64,000 bases of DNA from Gracilibacillus timonensis (GCF_900086715.1 NZ_FLKH01000011.1:682001-746000); one strand, 5' to 3'; counted from the first letter of the stretch, positions 1 through 9,177 are shown. Notes: a model not told the origin generated them from the letters alone. Numbers and translations are program-made.

Positions 1-1822
1 AATTCTTATCCGCAAATTCTTTAAGTTCTATTACATATTGAGAAGCACCATAACGCCTCACATTATCATAATAATCAAAGTACCATCCTGAACACAACAG
101 ATGAACCTCATCTTTTGCTCTTGTTAGTCCTACATAAAAAAGCCTTCTGAATTCAGCTTCTTTCTCAATACTAACATTTAGCCAAGGTATCCTACCTTGT
201 TCTAAACCAAGCATAATAACATACTTAAACTCTAATCCTTTAGAACTGTGCAATGTATATAAATTCAAGTGAGTTTTAGATCCCAATTGTCGAGATAAAG
301 ATGATACTTTAAAATCTTTTAGTTGCCCTTTTTTTGCAGACTCAATTAATTTATTATATTCTTTTATTATTTCTGGTACTTCTATAAAACAATCTAATAA
401 TTCATAAATAATATTATCATTAAAATCCTTAAGCCAGTCACTTAATTTTAAGTCGATATCTCTATTCCGAAATAAAAAATTAAATAAGTTTAATTTTTTA
501 CTTTCTAGTTTTGCCTTTGAAATATTTGTTTTTGATAAAAACGAACTGAAAATACGCTGAATATCAGAAAATCTTGGGTTACCCTTCAACCATCCTCCGG
601 AGCACCACATTGCACATTTTTCTATCCATACGGTTAATTGGTTTTTATTATACGGTGCATTTCCATCCACTCTAACATATTGGAAACCTTCTAGTGCCAC
701 TTTATCAGCTATTTTGTTTCCATCATTTTTATCAATATACAATATTCCGATATCCCCAAGCGTATTGGAGGAATCTAAAGTAAGAATTTTAGGAATCAGA
801 TTTGTACAGATGTAATCACATTGTGCATCGATCCCTTCCTTAATGCCATAAAAATTAATATTTCCACTTTCTTCTCTGGTTGAGAAAAATTCTCTTTCCT
901 CCAATAATGTAGCAATCGAAGCTTTAACAATATTTCCTTTTGATCTGTAATTTTTTTTAAGTCTTATTTTTAGAACATTTGATTGATGAGCAAGATCATT
1001 TAATAAACTAGGGTTGGCTCCTGTAAATCCATATATTGATTGATCCGGATCTCCAACTGCTAGAAGACGAGTTTCATTTTCTATACAAAGCACTCTTATT
1101 ATTTCATCTAACGGTACACCTAAATCTTGGTACTCGTCAACTGCGATAACGGGAAACTTAGCTTGTAACAATTTTTGAATCCAGTGATTTTCTTCAATCA
1201 TCCATAATCCATTTAAAACCATATCGTCATAATCTATTAACCCTTTGCTCCTTAATAAATTTTCATAGTTAATAATCCATGCTGCTATTTCGCTATCATT
1301 GTTTTCCCATTCAAAAGAATTTCTCTTTGTAAATGTTCTTCTATAAACATCAAATGCTTGTAATAATTCATTCGTATACCGTTCGTTCATTCCAAATATT
1401 AAGCGAAAAGCTTGAAGTTTAGATTCCGATATTTCTCTAGAAGTGGCTACCTTAATTTGCTCAGGTAAATTTGTCTTTACTAAATGTTTATATGGTTTAA
1501 TTACATGATTTAAACAAAAAGAATGAACAGTATCGACAAAAATTGAAGATGATTCAAGAACTCCTAATTTATACAGCTTCTCTTGTAGTTCTTTCGCACC
1601 CTGTTTATTATAAGTTAAACACGCAATCCCTTGAGGTGGTTCTATATCTTCATTCCAAATTCTAGCTAATTTTAATGTAAGAACTTTAGACTTTCCGCTA
1701 CCTGGACCTGCGAGTACGACACAATTCCCTGTAGAATTATAAACCTTTAGTTGCTCTTTGTTATTTGCTAAATCTTTGGAGACTTCTCTATACAGTGTCT
1801 TATCAAATTCTACTGACGACAT
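1..1822 (-). CDS. gajB: UvrD/Rep-like helicase, Gabija subunit GajB (3' end beyond window)
   Basis: The reading frame is open from an ATG at 1822 to the left edge, at least 607 codons, with no stop in the window. It reads as a superfamily 1 helicase. Visible motifs are Walker A GPGSGKS at residues 39-45, a DEYQDLG Walker B/motif II, GDPDQSIYGFTGA (motif III region), KKNYRS (motif IV), TLHSSKGLEF (motif V) and FYVGLTRAK (motif VI). Its start overlaps the end of gajA by 20 nt, so the two are translationally coupled. In Gabija, GajB is known to associate with the GajA nuclease and help block phage. The gene is already longer than the roughly 500-residue GajB proteins I recall, so an extended C-terminus is possible. 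Confidence 0.88.
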   Translation of the reverse strand, partial: MSSVEFDKTLYREVSKDLANNKEQLKVYNSTGNCVVLAGPGSGKSKVLTLKLARIWNEDIEPPQGIACLTYNKQGAKELQEKLYKLGVLESSSIFVDTVHSFCLNHVIKPYKHLVKTNLPEQIKVATSREISESKLQAFRLIFGMNERYTNELLQAFDVYRRTFTKRNSFEWENNDSEIAAWIINYENLLRSKGLIDYDDMVLNGLWMIEENHWIQKLLQAKFPVIAVDEYQDLGVPLDEIIRVLCIENETRLLAVGDPDQSIYGFTGANPSLLNDLAHQSNVLKIRLKKNYRSKGNIVKASIATLLEEREFFSTREESGNINFYGIKEGIDAQCDYICTNLIPKILTLDSSNTLGDIGILYIDKNDGNKIADKVALEGFQYVRVDGNAPYNKNQLTVWIEKCAMWCSGGWLKGNPRFSDIQRIFSSFLSKTNISKAKLESKKLNLFNFLFRNRDIDLKLSDWLKDFNDNIIYELLDCFIEVPEIIKEYNKLIESAKKGQLKDFKVSSLSRQLGSKTHLNLYTLHSSKGLEFKYVIMLGLEQGRIPWLNVSIEKEAEFRRLFYVGLTRAKDEVHLLCSGWYFDYYDNVRRYGASQYVIELKEFADKN

Positions 1823-3587
1823 AGTCTAAAGCCCCTTTCACATAATTAGGAACAACTGAAGAATCGGTAAGATTTGTTGCTAATCTTTGAGCAAACCTTC
1901 CTTTCCCTATATTTCCTATGTCAGCTAGATATATTTTTTCCTCTTCATCAATACTTTCAAATGATTTCCATGATTCAGCTCTAGTTTTTGCATTTTGATT
2001 TGATGTCAATTCAATTAATGTCATTGTAATCTCAACATACATTGTATCAAATAAATCTACTTCTAAAGTATGTCTATTAGCGAAAATGCCAAATTGCTCC
2101 CCACATAAAATTAGTTTGTTAGTGCTTAGACTATTGTATTGTTCTGCATGTTCATTATCCATAGAACTTAGTAACTTAATTAAGCGATTATGAATTAAAG
2201 GTAGGCCTTCCTGCGGATCATAATCTGTAAGTATTGCAAAAGGAATATCTAACCCTTTACTCCCTAAAAGTTTTATATATGGAAGAAAATTAGTACCCGA
2301 AACTGAGCATACAGTAATCCCAAGTTTATCAAGATCAATTCCATGTAATCCTGCAAAGGAAGATAGTAGAAATTCTTCAGCATCTCCTTCAACCAATATA
2401 ACACCTTTAGCAAACAAAATTTCCCCTCTAGTAACATTAATATAACGTTCTAAATCTTTCACATCTTTATCACCTAAATCAACATTTGCAGTAGAAACCA
2501 CTTTTGTAGATTTATCTTCTTCGTGTGCTTCTTTTAACAAAACAATAGATCTTAATGGAGCAACGCTTGCAATATGAGGTGAATGAGTTGTTAAAATGTT
2601 AGAAACACTATAAATTTGATTATGATTTTGAGAAGTTTCAACTACCACCTGATCATGATTCAATAAATACTTGTAAAGCAACCTTTGTAAATGAGGGTGC
2701 AAATGTGCCTCTGGTTCTTCAATAGCTAAAAAAGTATGAGCACGTTCATTTTCAACTACATATTGTTCTAAAGAAAGAAGTTTCAATACTAGATAGAGTA
2801 AATTTGAAGATCCCAGACTTGCCTCATTAATTCCTCTATTTCCATCATCAATAAACATCTTTATTGCTCTATATAATTTTGTAGCATCAGCAGGAGAGAA
2901 GCCCAAACTGGTTTCCAGAGCATGTCTGTTTCCTACAATGTTTTCTAGTTGGGTATTTATTTTTTCAGCTAAAGCTTCAATTTCATCTAGCTCTTTTAAA
3001 GAGTCTGTTGATTGAGTAATTTCCTCAGCAACACTATTTAGTTCGTCCTTATCAGTTATCTCGACCGCCCTTTCAATTAACGGTCTCAAAGGTGACTTCC
3101 TCCAATTTGATAAATCATTTTCTGTATCTCTTAGTGCCGACAGTACCTCAAACGGCAACCATTTTCTTTGTTCATAACTAAAAATATTACCTGTCTTTGT
3201 TCCAAAAACTTTAAAATTGTAAATTTTATTTCCTTCTTCATCTTCAGGGAAAAATCTATATGTTAATCCTGCAGTTAATGGTGAATCTTGCACTAAATAA
3301 TCAGAAAGAACAGATTTTAACTTTACATCTTGTTCAAAGTCAGTAAGCTCAACATCTATTCTAATTTCTTCATCATTTAAAGGATGGGGTAATCCATCCC
3401 AAAAATCGGAAAGCTGCAATAACCGTCTTGAATCGGATAACGATGGATCTAAAATTAATCTTAGTGCCTGTAGAAAATTAGATTTTCCAATTTTATTTTC
3501 TCCGACAATGACTATTTGTTTTTTTAATTCAACTTCGGTTTCGTCAAAATTTCTAAAGTTATTTATTCTTACTTTGCTTATGTACAT
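1803..3587 (-). CDS. gajA: OLD-family ATPase/TOPRIM endonuclease, Gabija subunit GajA
   Basis: This encodes 594 residues from the ATG at 3587. An upstream in-frame start at 3674 exists, but the 3587 start has AGGAGG 12 nt upstream and begins with the expected MYISKVRINNFRNF. The N-terminal ABC/SMC-like ATPase has Walker A GENKIGKS at residues 29-36, a SLGSSNLLYL signature region and a Walker B AIEEPEAHLHP. The C-terminal TOPRIM nuclease has the acidic VEGDAEE (Glu400) and DYD (Asp455, Asp457). GajA is known as a sequence-specific DNA nickase whose activity is held back by nucleotides. The adjoining UvrD-like gene makes the Gabija assignment firm. A degraded transposase begins only about 95 nt upstream, so the promoter must lie in that gap or in the IS remnant. 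Confidence 0.92.
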   Translation of the reverse strand: MYISKVRINNFRNFDETEVELKKQIVIVGENKIGKSNFLQALRLILDPSLSDSRRLLQLSDFWDGLPHPLNDEEIRIDVELTDFEQDVKLKSVLSDYLVQDSPLTAGLTYRFFPEDEEGNKIYNFKVFGTKTGNIFSYEQRKWLPFEVLSALRDTENDLSNWRKSPLRPLIERAVEITDKDELNSVAEEITQSTDSLKELDEIEALAEKINTQLENIVGNRHALETSLGFSPADATKLYRAIKMFIDDGNRGINEASLGSSNLLYLVLKLLSLEQYVVENERAHTFLAIEEPEAHLHPHLQRLLYKYLLNHDQVVVETSQNHNQIYSVSNILTTHSPHIASVAPLRSIVLLKEAHEEDKSTKVVSTANVDLGDKDVKDLERYINVTRGEILFAKGVILVEGDAEEFLLSSFAGLHGIDLDKLGITVCSVSGTNFLPYIKLLGSKGLDIPFAILTDYDPQEGLPLIHNRLIKLLSSMDNEHAEQYNSLSTNKLILCGEQFGIFANRHTLEVDLFDTMYVEITMTLIELTSNQNAKTRAESWKSFESIDEEEKIYLADIGNIGKGRFAQRLATNLTDSSVVPNYVKGALDYVVSRI

Positions 3588-3681
3588 ACTCTTTTGTTGC
3601 CTCCTTGAAAATTTTTCAGTATTTATAATATGGTTAGCCCCCAAAAAGGGTAAAAATTGTCCAAAATATACCAAAAATATG

Positions 3682-5223
3682 CTATAAAAAGTTAACTAGA
3701 GTTTCCTGAACAACCATTATTTCTGTAAAAATCATGATCGACTGGCTTGCATCTTGTAAACGTAATGGTCTCATCCACATCGAGAAAATGGACAAAAAGG
3801 TATCCCAGAGGACCTTTTCAAGATTCATTACCAGAAGTTGTAGAGAGATAACCGTTTCACTGGTCTCTTGAAAGCGTGCGACAATACGGTCAAGACAATA
3901 CTCGCGTTTGCCTTCACTAAATTTCCCTTCCATGGGATTTCGATCCACAGCATCCTGATAGGCGATCTGTTTTACGGCGGCAATCACCTCTGTATCTTTA
4001 GAAGGACGCTTCAGCTTTAGACCACTAAGCCGGATGCCAAGCCGCTTGCAGTATGCGCGATTCTATCGTGTCCGGTAGATTTGATCAACGAGGACAGCTT
4101 TCGGATAGACGACATATCGGTCGTGGTAGGACGTGATCGATGCTTGAAGGTAATTCCCTTCATGATAGGCATTCCAGTCTATTTTGTCCAAGAAGGCAAA
4201 ACCGTTCACCATGCTGACGGAAAACTTGGCTCCAAATTCTACATTTGCATGTGCTTTCCCACGCAAAATGGGCCATATGTGTGGCTGTCAGATGCTGACA
4301 ATCCAGTCATCGATCCGGTGCGTCTTGGTTTCATATATTATTTGCTGTTGCCAATACAGTTCTTGAATCACCGACAGCTGATGATATTGCCGACTGCTCA
4401 AAAGCTCTAGTACACTTTGTTTAGCAAGTATGGTTACATGCTAGAGGTCACGTCGGATGAAAATTAGTTGTTTCCCGATCACCTTGTGCAGGGTTCTGCG
4501 TCTGGGATTCCGTTGCTTGGCCACTGACGAATAAGCTTTGAGTGCTTTCTTTCGGTAGGTACGCAGCTTGGGCTGCTTTCCCCCGAAAAGGAAGATGCAG
4601 CGTATCGATCATCTCTTCCAGTTTCTCATGGGTATGATTCAACAACTGGAGATCCTTGGGATAAGCAATACCCGCTGGCGCACAAGTGGCATCGATCAAC
4701 ACCTTTCCTTGATGGGATGGTTTTTCTGCAAGATCTTCGTGTGAACTCGTAGGTATTTCAAGCGTTGATCCTTCCTGGGGAGGATCATCATCGTTATCTT
4801 GATCGTTAGCCCCCCTCTTCCTGTGCTTGGGTTTCCACCATCCATTTATTTACCTGATGAATGATGGATGCATTCATCTAGCTGTTTGCAGAAATGGGTT
4901 ATCAAGAAAGAAACAAATGGTACCTTTTCTTGAAAAGCAGACAGACCTATGAAGTACTGCAAATAAGGGTTTTCCTTGATTTTTTCCACAGCTTCTTCGT
5001 TACTCCAGTTCATCCGTTCTTTGATCAAGAGGGATCCTAGCGCTTTTTGCACAGGCAATGCCTTATTTCCTTGCGTGACATCCTTTAAGTAATGAAGATA
5101 AGCGTTTTCCACTTTGTCCCAAGGAATGAGATTCGCATAAAGAATTCTAAACAATTTTTGTTCTATGCTTAGTGGAAAAAGATAATTTATATCCTCATTG
5201 TGGCTAATAATATAATTATACAA
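3682..5223 (-). pseudogene. decayed IS5/IS1182-like DDE transposase
   Basis: Successive minus-strand pieces in different frames add up to one broken transposase. The N-terminal piece (5223-4846) has the DUF772-like region with LLIKERMNWSNEEAVEKI. A middle piece (about 4760-4448) carries IDATCAPAGIAYPKDLQLLN, which contains the DATCAP motif around the first catalytic Asp. Further pieces at 4266-4063 and 3987-3682 (VDRNPMEGKFSEGKREYCLD) cover the C-terminal half. At least three frame breaks separate them and no intact copy is present. I could not define terminal inverted repeats or a target duplication. The remnant sits between comK and the Gabija pair, which suggests mobile-element activity around the defence locus. 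Confidence 0.8.
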
Positions 5224-5305
5224 TCAATAAGTCAATATTCCTATTCGTTCGACAAAAATAGTGTTTTTTCCACTTTAATTTATAATGCCTATAATATATA
5301 TTTAG

Positions 5306-5749
5306 TCACTTTATCACCACCCCACAAGCCCCAGCCTTCCTCATCTGCTCCCCCAACACATACCTTGACACATCACTAACCAGTTTCTCCCCATTAACCA
5401 ACCAAACCACCACCTCATTATTCACCACTTCCACCGCAACAATCGCATGTAAAAACAACCAGCAACATCCCTCTGCTGTAGCCGATTTTGTCGGAAAAGC
5501 ATAAATCCCACGCTCTGGGCTAATCGGTATAGGTACCTTCTGCTTATAGCCCAGTCGATAGGTCACAGACTCTTTTCTCCCTTGATAACTTGCTCCATAA
5601 TGCAGGCAATTCTCTTTGATAATATCCAGTGGTTTTTCTTGTCGGTCAACATCCCCATTTTGTTCAATAATCGTCGCCGAATACTCCATATCATACTTTG
5701 GCAGGATGGCCAGTGTTTCCTTGGTAATTCGATAATTTCGCTTTGTCAT
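5306..5749 (-). CDS. comK: ComK family competence transcription factor
   Basis: The product is 147 residues from the ATG at 5749 (ggag about 12 nt upstream). An in-frame upstream start at 5863 would add a cysteine-rich stretch that looks unlike ComK. The residues ITKETLAILPKYD, YGASYQGRK and PEKGIYAFPT-like PERGIYAFPTKS are typical of the ComK family. ComK is known as the master activator of competence genes in Bacillus, binding paired AT-rich AAAA-N5-TTTT boxes. It is somewhat shorter than B. subtilis ComK (about 190 residues), with the C-terminal tail reduced, so it may be a paralogue rather than the main ComK. It diverges from the sigma factor and endopeptidase genes, which could form a co-regulated set. 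Confidence 0.82.
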   Translation of the reverse strand: MTKRNYRITKETLAILPKYDMEYSATIIEQNGDVDRQEKPLDIIKENCLHYGASYQGRKESVTYRLGYKQKVPIPISPERGIYAFPTKSATAEGCCWLFLHAIVAVEVVNNEVVVWLVNGEKLVSDVSRYVLGEQMRKAGACGVVIK

Positions 5750-5967
5750 GTTCTTTTCACACTCCGTTTCAAAAAATAGATGCAAACTTCTTGCAGGTAG
5801 GTCTATTTTCTGATTTTTACAGGAACAAAAGCAAAAAACTTGAATCGAAAATCCTGTTTTCATGGGCGTGCCACGAAATACGGTGATGTGCGTGTGAGGA
5901 GAGTATGATCTATGCTGTAATCACCGCGGAATAATTGATAAGCGCTTATCTTCAGGAGCTAAGCAAC

Positions 5968-6468
5968 ATGCAATATGAAGAAGCATTAATAGAACATGGA
6001 CGTATCATTTACCACTTGATTCACAAGTACCAGATTCGGGATGTGGAAGGGGAGTTTTATCAGGAAGGACTAATTGCTCTCTGGCATGCCGTCCAAAGTT
6101 ATGACGAAACCAAATCGAAATTTTCCACCTATGCCTATAGCTGTGTGTCCCGTCGGCTGATCAATAAGATGAAAAAAGAAAATCGGGAGCGGGAGCAGCT
6201 GGAAAATTGGCAGCAGCAAACAACCATGGCAGACGTGACGACGCAAGATGATGAGCCATTGGATCAGGCGCTACTTAGGGAGGCCCGCCGACGTTTATCT
6301 GAAAAGCAATGGTGGTGGTTTGTCGGCTATATTTGTCAGGATCGCTCCGTCAAGGATATTGCCGAGGAGCACCAAGTCAGTGAGAATGCTGTCAAGAATT
6401 GGGGCAAGAATGCACGACCGAAACTGCAGCAGCTCTGGCAGGAAGCTGTAATCGAAGGAGGACGATAA
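5968..6468 (+). CDS. small sigma-70 family factor
   Basis: The product is 166 residues from the ATG at 5968, with CAGGAG 9 nt upstream; a TTG at 5935 is less likely. Region 2 is clear: GEFYQEGLIALWHAVQSYD followed by FSTYAYSCVSRRLINKMKKE. A C-terminal region 4-like helix-turn-helix has RSVKDIAEEHQVSENAVKNW. The arrangement resembles the SigH/ComX-like factors tied to competence in some Firmicutes, and also phage late factors such as PBSX Xpf. The stop codon lies 1 nt before the ATG of the endopeptidase gene, so the two are clearly one operon. It is divergent from comK. Which promoters it reads cannot be told from sequence. Confidence 0.8.
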   Translation: MQYEEALIEHGRIIYHLIHKYQIRDVEGEFYQEGLIALWHAVQSYDETKSKFSTYAYSCVSRRLINKMKKENREREQLENWQQQTTMADVTTQDDEPLDQALLREARRRLSEKQWWWFVGYICQDRSVKDIAEEHQVSENAVKNWGKNARPKLQQLWQEAVIEGGR

Positions 6469-6469
6469 C

Positions 6470-7333
6470 ATGAATTTATCATTACAAACATTGCTCAAGC
6501 AGGCGAAGGAGAAAATGGGAAGCTGCACGCATCCTATGGTGAGGGAAAAGGCGTTAGAGACGATTCGGCGGGCGTATGCGGAAGGTATTTTTGTACGAAT
6601 CACCGAGGGATACCGCAGTCATGCCCGACAAAATGAATTGTATACACAAGGGAGGACCAAGCCGGGTAAGGTCGTCACCAATGCCAGAGGTGGTCAATCC
6701 TATCATAATTATGGACTGGCCGTGGATTATGTGTTGTTGAGTCCGGATGGTAAGAAGGCGTTATGGCAGGTCAACAGCGATTGGCGGCGTGTTGCAGCGA
6801 TCGCGAAATCACTTGGTTTTGAATGGGGTGGCGACTGGCAGACCTTTAAGGATTATCCTCATCTGCAAATGACAGACGGATTAAGTTTGGTGCAACTGCG
6901 AAATGGAGCGAAGCCTAATTTGGGTGAAAGTGCTGCCAGTAAGAAAGCTCCTATTGCTGACATTCAATCCACACTGGTGAGCCGCTATGGGTTTTCGCTG
7001 AAAATAGATGATTTGTTTGGCCCGGAGACGAAACAGGCGTTGTTGAAAGCCTATCAAACCGAATTGAACAAACAATTTGGTGCAAATCTTGTAGTGGATG
7101 GTGTGTGGGGACCGAAGACCAGTGCTGCTTCTGTTACCTTACATCCTGGTGCCAGAGGAAATCTGACATGGATTTTGCAGGCACTGCTTTATTGCAGCGG
7201 GTTTGATCCTCAAGGTATGGATGGGATATTGGGGGAAAAGACAGTGGCTGCTTTGCGGAGTTTTCAGCGGGGAAGTGGTTTGAAAGTGGATGGTTTGGCT
7301 GGTGTGGCGACATTTCGGGAGTTGTTTAAATGA
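6470..7333 (+). CDS. M15 family D,D/L,D-peptidase with two peptidoglycan-binding domains
   Basis: This 287-residue protein has an N-terminal peptidase M15 (CwlK/VanY-like) domain at about residues 10-140. The zinc/catalytic motifs are visible: SYHNYGLAVDY supplies His and Asp, and YPHLQM supplies the last His. Two PG_binding_1 repeats follow (about 160-215, 220-287; VDGVWGPKT and MDGILGEKTVAALRSFQ). No signal peptide or membrane segment is visible, as in phage endolysins, so export would need a holin, lysis or a non-classical route. The ribosome site AAGGAGGA lies within the end of the sigma gene. The enzyme is expected to cut the stem peptide of peptidoglycan (L-Ala-D-Glu or similar bond). 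Context suggests lysis linked to competence or to a prophage remnant. Confidence 0.85.
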   Translation: MNLSLQTLLKQAKEKMGSCTHPMVREKALETIRRAYAEGIFVRITEGYRSHARQNELYTQGRTKPGKVVTNARGGQSYHNYGLAVDYVLLSPDGKKALWQVNSDWRRVAAIAKSLGFEWGGDWQTFKDYPHLQMTDGLSLVQLRNGAKPNLGESAASKKAPIADIQSTLVSRYGFSLKIDDLFGPETKQALLKAYQTELNKQFGANLVVDGVWGPKTSAASVTLHPGARGNLTWILQALLYCSGFDPQGMDGILGEKTVAALRSFQRGSGLKVDGLAGVATFRELFK

Positions 7334-7366
7334 AGAGAGATAGCCGTTGAAAATATCATAGATGCG

Positions 7367-7400
7367 AAAAACGAGATGAAAATATTTTCATCTCGTTTTT
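7367..7400. terminator. bidirectional intrinsic terminator
   Basis: A perfect 34-nt palindrome has a central ACGAGATGAAAAT-type stem flanked by A5 on the left and T5 on the right. It therefore works in both directions between the convergent endopeptidase gene and the XRE gene at 7826-7446. Confidence 0.9.
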
Positions 7401-7445
7401 ATTATGCTTCCATGCTAATTTAATTGTTCTTTGGTCTTAATGAAC

Positions 7446-7826
7446 TCAATCATCCCCATACTGTGCCGTATCCGTAATATATTTAAAGTAATGCTCAAGC
7501 TCTTTCCATTCTTTCTCGCCCATTCTTTTCCATCGTTCTATATCTAGTAAACTTGATTGCGTCATACCATATTGCTTCAATCGTTTGTTCATTTCGGTAG
7601 TAAGGTCTGCATTTTCCTGTTGGAATGAATCTCTCCCTAATAACCAATCAATGGAAATCTCATATAAGTCAGCAAGTTCAAATAAAGTCTGTGTATCAGG
7701 GTCTCTATAGTTTCTTTCATATCCAGATATAGTACCGTTGGCTAAACCTACTGTGTCACCAGCTTGTTTTTGCGATAGTCTGGTTAATTTTCTCGCTTGT
7801 TTTAATCTTTTAGCTAATGTTTCCAT
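7446..7826 (-). CDS. XRE family transcriptional regulator
   Basis: The product is 126 residues. The first 65 residues form a Cro/C1-type helix-turn-helix (LSQKQAGDTVGLANGTISGYE, then FELADLYEISIDWLLGR), the usual layout of phage-type and ICE-type repressors. The C-terminal half (ERWKRMGEKEWKELEHYFKYI) is a predicted helical region of unknown role. It shares this layout, including an acidic E-x-LE-x-HF stretch, with the next gene, so the two look like diverged paralogues. Its targets are unknown. It lies in a run of three XRE genes on the same strand, next to the sigma/endolysin-like pair, which hints at an old prophage control region. Confidence 0.85.
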   Translation of the reverse strand: METLAKRLKQARKLTRLSQKQAGDTVGLANGTISGYERNYRDPDTQTLFELADLYEISIDWLLGRDSFQQENADLTTEMNKRLKQYGMTQSSLLDIERWKRMGEKEWKELEHYFKYITDTAQYGDD

Positions 7827-7879
7827 CTATACACCTCTGATGCGATTTCTCGACAGATATTTCGCAGACGAAACTTTGC

Positions 7880-8275
7880 TCATCCCTCTCTCGATTTCGC
7901 ATTATCGACCATCCATTCAAAATGACTTTCCAGTGTTTGAATCTCTTGGTTATTTAATATAGCCCATTTGTCAGGTTGAAGAATATAAGGATTACTAATT
8001 TCCTTTTCGGTAAAGACTTGGATAACCTCACGTAAGATTTCTTCATTTGCCTGCTCTTGATTATTGGAATGGAATGCTTCGCCGCGTAAAAGGTAATCGA
8101 GTGAAACTTGATAGATTTCTGCAAGTGTAATTATTGTTTCTAGTAATGGTCTTCTTTCTTCTCGCTCGTAAGAACCATAGACATTTTGTGTGAATCCAAG
8201 CTTTGAACTTACATCTTTTTTGGAATATCCATAGTTCTCACGTAGGTTTTCAAGTCGCCATCCAAAACCTTGCAT
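7880..8275 (-). CDS. XRE family transcriptional regulator
   Basis: This encodes 131 residues from the ATG at 8275, which has GAGGTG 11 nt upstream. A frame extension to 8392 would add a hydrophobic, low-quality leader and is not favoured. The N-terminal helix-turn-helix is YSKKDVSSKLGFTQNVYGSYE followed by LAEIYQVSLDYLLRGE. The C-terminal segment (NQEIQTLESHFEWMVDNAK) matches the pattern of the neighbour at 7826-7446 (MGEKEWKELEHYFKYITD), so a local duplication followed by divergence is likely. It is a DNA-binding regulator whose target is unknown. Confidence 0.83.
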   Translation of the reverse strand: MQGFGWRLENLRENYGYSKKDVSSKLGFTQNVYGSYEREERRPLLETIITLAEIYQVSLDYLLRGEAFHSNNQEQANEEILREVIQVFTEKEISNPYILQPDKWAILNNQEIQTLESHFEWMVDNAKSREG

Positions 8276-8392
8276 AGAGAACAGAACACCTCTTTTCAGT
8301 TGGGTAAAAAACAAGTGAAGGAAGAAAACACAAAGGTAGAGAAGAAACGAATTCAAATTAGAGTTAAATAAACGAGCAGTAGGGCAAAGCAT

Positions 8393-8652
8393 ATAAATAA
8401 CGAACGAGAGATGGAAGGGTCTGGTGAAGCAGGTAGAAATGAAGGTCTTAATAATAATAGGCTACGGAATCAGCCATTCATTTTTTACAGAATTATGAGG
8501 AAGGCGGGTTCATCGGTAGAGAAAGAAGCATGCTAATGATTAGCCAACAGTTATCTGGTTTAACCGTTGGCAGGAATAGCTGGAAGTAGAGGGGGTGGCA
8601 AAGATTATATGCCATCCAGAATAAGTCGATAAAAATTTTTGGAGTATCTTTT
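8393..8652. other. 260-nt gap without a supported gene
   Basis: No gene is supported here. The plus strand has two short frames, one beginning MKVLIIIGYGISHSF and the other containing GFIGRERSMLMISQQLSG. They could be remnants of a lost small gene, but neither has a convincing start and length. Confidence 0.4.
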
Positions 8653-8871
8653 TTATTCCTTATCCTTCAAATCAATAATCTCGCGAATATCCGATATGTC
8701 AAAAGCTTCGGCGATTCTGATAATATGACCAAAGTTAATATTCTGACGTTTGCGGTTGGCCAGTTCGCTTAGAGCAGCGTGACGAATATCGGTTAGTCGT
8801 GATAACTCTCGCAAGGAAATATTATGTTGATCGATCAGGTCATTGATTTTTACTTCTATATATTTATCCAT
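8653..8871 (-). CDS. small XRE/Cro-type regulator (HTH_26-like)
   Basis: This 72-residue protein consists almost entirely of a helix-turn-helix domain. The sequence ISLRELSRLTDIRHAALSELAN is the recognition region and INFGHIIRIAEAFDISDI is the following helical pair. This is the single-domain Cro-like type often found as a self-regulating repressor. The ribosome site AAAGGTG lies 5 nt before the ATG. A 20-bp perfect palindrome at 8932-8951, about 60 bp upstream of the start, is a likely self-operator. The gene product would then regulate itself and perhaps the rightward operon starting at 9178. Confidence 0.85.
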   Translation of the reverse strand: MDKYIEVKINDLIDQHNISLRELSRLTDIRHAALSELANRKRQNINFGHIIRIAEAFDISDIREIIDLKDKE

Positions 8872-8931
8872 AGGTCACCTTTAAAATGGGTTTGACTTTA
8901 ATGGAAATATATCATATACTATTTTCATTGG

Positions 8932-8951
8932 TGGTACGCAATAGCGTACCA
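8932..8951. promoter_or_regulatory. perfect palindrome, candidate XRE operator
   Basis: TGGTACGCAATAGCGTACCA has 8-bp arms and a 4-nt centre. On the minus strand it overlaps a possible -35 (TTGCGT), with TATATG/TATGAT-like -10 sequences 17-19 nt further on, upstream of the 72-residue XRE gene. Its position between that gene and the rightward catabolic operon fits an autoregulatory operator. Confidence 0.6.
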
Positions 8952-9177
8952 AGAAAAGGAGGATAGACGCATACATAATCAGATCTTAGAAAGGAAGGTG
9001 TGATGTAGTAACCATTTCATATCAAATGGAAGAAAGAGAAGCAATCTCTATGATTATTCTTTGAAAACGGCATACCGATTGAAATGAATGCTCTATGGAA
9101 GAGAATAGTGATGGAGGTGTTTATTCAAAAACGTGACACAACAAAGCGATTCAATAGAAGAAAAGGGGGTAATAAGC

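Noticed and set aside
4081-4410. Plus-strand frame of 109 codons over the transposase remnant
   Set aside because: It is the opposite strand of transposase pieces, with no ribosome site and no recognisable family.
5255-5267. AAAA-N5-TTTT box downstream of comK, a possible ComK site
   Set aside because: A single AT box at the 3' side of comK; ComK sites need two spaced boxes upstream of a target, and AT-rich DNA gives many by chance.
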